Source: Dehalococcoidia bacterium
GTDB taxonomy: Bacteria; Chloroflexota; Dehalococcoidia; Dehalococcoidales; RBG-16-60-22
Direction: 5' to 3'
DNA length: 6,855 nt
Assembly (NCBI GenBank): GCA_013202615.1
Contig: JABMRL010000174.1
Span: 1-6,855 of the forward strand
Shown here: piece after piece, positions 5,860 to 6,855 of the stretch
Layout of the letters: each line of letters starts with the position of its first letter
Position numbering within the stretch: the stretch's first letter is position 1
Translations under genes and position numbers: made by a program
Notes under the pieces: generated by a model
Told to the model about the DNA's origin: nothing
The model's database searches: none
Seen by the model: only the letters and a program-made list of their open reading frames with translations

Positions 5860-6168
5860 ATGAAATCGAGGCGTCCTGTAAAAGTCAAGGTCTACATTCG
5901 AGCCGTAACGGCGATAACGCTGCTTATCGTCTGGGCGCTGGTAACGCTCACCGGCATAATTATCTGGGCGGCACCTGCCGGTCAGCGGTCAGGGCAACTA
6001 CCTCTGCTCTTTGACCTGACCAAAAGCGAATGGGGGGATATTCATTTCTGGGTGGCGGTGGGCACTGTCGCTGTCACGCTGGTTCATATTATCATTGACT
6101 GGAAAGCGCTGCGAGGGGTTATCCGCTATCTGGTCAGCACCCACCGGGAACGTGGTATACAGGGATAA
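5860..6168 (+). CDS. small DUF4405-type membrane protein with two helices
   Basis: Predicted inner-membrane protein of 102 aa, starting at ATG 5860 because an ideal GGAGG sits 5 nt upstream; a start at 5848 would add four residues. A basic N-terminus (MKSRRPVKVKVYIR) precedes helix 1 (about 13-37, ending TGIIIWAAPAG). A loop containing WGDIHFW (58-64) leads to helix 2 (about 62-79), then DWKALRG (80-86) and a basic C-terminus, so both ends probably face the cytoplasm. His62 and His76, and the pattern of TG at the end of helix 1 and H-x4-W at the end of helix 2, match DUF4405 proteins, which resemble cytochrome b-type membrane subunits. Haem binding is inference. It lies 33 nt after the methyltransferase and 9 nt before recO, probably in the same transcript, with no evident link to DNA repair. 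Confidence 0.75.
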   Translation: MKSRRPVKVKVYIRAVTAITLLIVWALVTLTGIIIWAAPAGQRSGQLPLLFDLTKSEWGDIHFWVAVGTVAVTLVHIIIDWKALRGVIRYLVSTHRERGIQG

Positions 6169-6177
6169 GATGCTGAA

Positions 6178-6855
6178 ATGTCAAAACCGCGCACCTATCA
6201 GACAGAAGCCATCATCATTAAAAAGACCAAGCTGAGAGAGGCCGATGTCATTTTCACCCTCTACACGCCACATCTCGGTAAGATTCAGGCATTTGCCAAA
6301 AGCGTCCGCAAAACCAGAAGCAAAATGGCGGGGCATCTGGAGCTACTTACCCACAGTCAGGTCTCGCTGGCCCGGGGGCGCAATCTGGACACCATTACCG
6401 GCAGCCAGACCATCAACAGTTTCCTGCCCCTGAAAAGCGACCTCTGGCTCACTTCTTTTGGCCTCTATGTCATCGAACTGGTAAACCAGTTTACCGCTGA
6501 TGACGTTGAAAACTTAAGCCTGTTCCAGTTGCTGGAAGCAACGCTGGAGCAGCTATGCCGCACCGCCAACCGCGACCTGACGCTGCGCTGTTTTGAATTG
6601 CACCTCCTCGATGGGGTAGGCTACCGACCACAGCTTCAGCAGTGCGTCTCCTGCCAGAAAACGCTGGAGCCGGAGGTCAATTCTTTCAGCTCCGCTTCGG
6701 GCGGTATGCTGTGCCCGGACTGCGCGGCAAACCACCCCTCAAGCCTCCCGGTCTCCATCAACGCTCAGAAAGTGCTGCGCCTTCTCCAGAACAGCGATTA
6801 CAGCACGGGCGAACGCCTGAAAATTAACGCCGTGCTTTCCCGGGAACTGCAGAGG
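6178..6855 (+). CDS. recO: DNA repair protein RecO, truncated by the window edge
   Basis: RecO anneals complementary strands and, with RecR, loads RecA on SSB-coated single-stranded DNA. The visible 226 residues lack a stop codon because the window ends; RecO is usually about 240-260 aa, so most of it is here. Seen: the N-terminal OB-fold start TYQTEAIIIKKTKLREADVI (6-25), followed by TLYTPHLGKIQAFAKSVRK (27-45), the classical RecO opening. A helical middle region (about 80-150) contains CFELHLLDGVGYRP, matching the family's RxFELxLLxxlGY-type segment. A zinc-finger-like cysteine set is C156-x2-C159 and C179-x2-C182. The start ATG 6178 is 9 nt after the preceding stop; a weak AGGGAT is 11 nt upstream, so translational coupling is likely. 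Confidence 0.94.
   Translation, partial: MSKPRTYQTEAIIIKKTKLREADVIFTLYTPHLGKIQAFAKSVRKTRSKMAGHLELLTHSQVSLARGRNLDTITGSQTINSFLPLKSDLWLTSFGLYVIELVNQFTADDVENLSLFQLLEATLEQLCRTANRDLTLRCFELHLLDGVGYRPQLQQCVSCQKTLEPEVNSFSSASGGMLCPDCAANHPSSLPVSINAQKVLRLLQNSDYSTGERLKINAVLSRELQR

Overview
The window reads as a stretch of bacterial chromosome holding the conserved dnaX-ybaB-recR replication/repair cluster, with recO a little further on. Gene content, a moderately G+C-rich base composition and the style of the DnaX N-terminus suggest a Chloroflexota (Dehalococcoidia-like) bacterium. That placement is inference and was not tested by any search.

Left edge (1-312): an AT-rich stretch with no gene I can assign with confidence. 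A minus-strand reading frame of 57 codons, followed after one in-frame TAG by 27 more open codons to the edge, may be a small gene, a decayed gene, or chance. A good sigma-70-type promoter (TTGACA, 18 nt, TAAAAT) lies at 249-278, facing right.

313-1491: a divergent tubulin/FtsZ-superfamily GTPase, probably not the main FtsZ. Its transcript appears to end at a strong 12-bp hairpin followed by T-rich DNA (1509-1570). A new promoter with a perfect TATAAT starts the next unit almost exactly at the dnaX ATG, so dnaX may be translated from a leaderless mRNA.

1686-4381: dnaX (clamp loader tau/gamma), ybaB (nucleoid-associated protein) and recR (RecFOR mediator), tightly packed. dnaX and ybaB overlap by 4 nt, and recR starts at TTG behind a strong ribosome binding site. 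dnaX has a seven-A run in the heptamer register known from -1 frameshifting; a shift there would end after ten codons and give a gamma-like short form.

4382-5184: an AT-rich insert carrying one AbiV-family (HEPN) gene, a probable horizontally acquired anti-phage or stress gene behind recR.

5185-6855: composition returns to that of the host. There is a class I SAM-dependent methyltransferase, a small two-helix DUF4405-type membrane protein and, 9 nt later, recO, which runs off the right edge. RecO and RecR act together in loading RecA on SSB-coated single-stranded DNA, so the two halves of one pathway lie about 1.8 kb apart, separated by unrelated genes. I see no RNA genes, CRISPR arrays, transposases or attachment sites.
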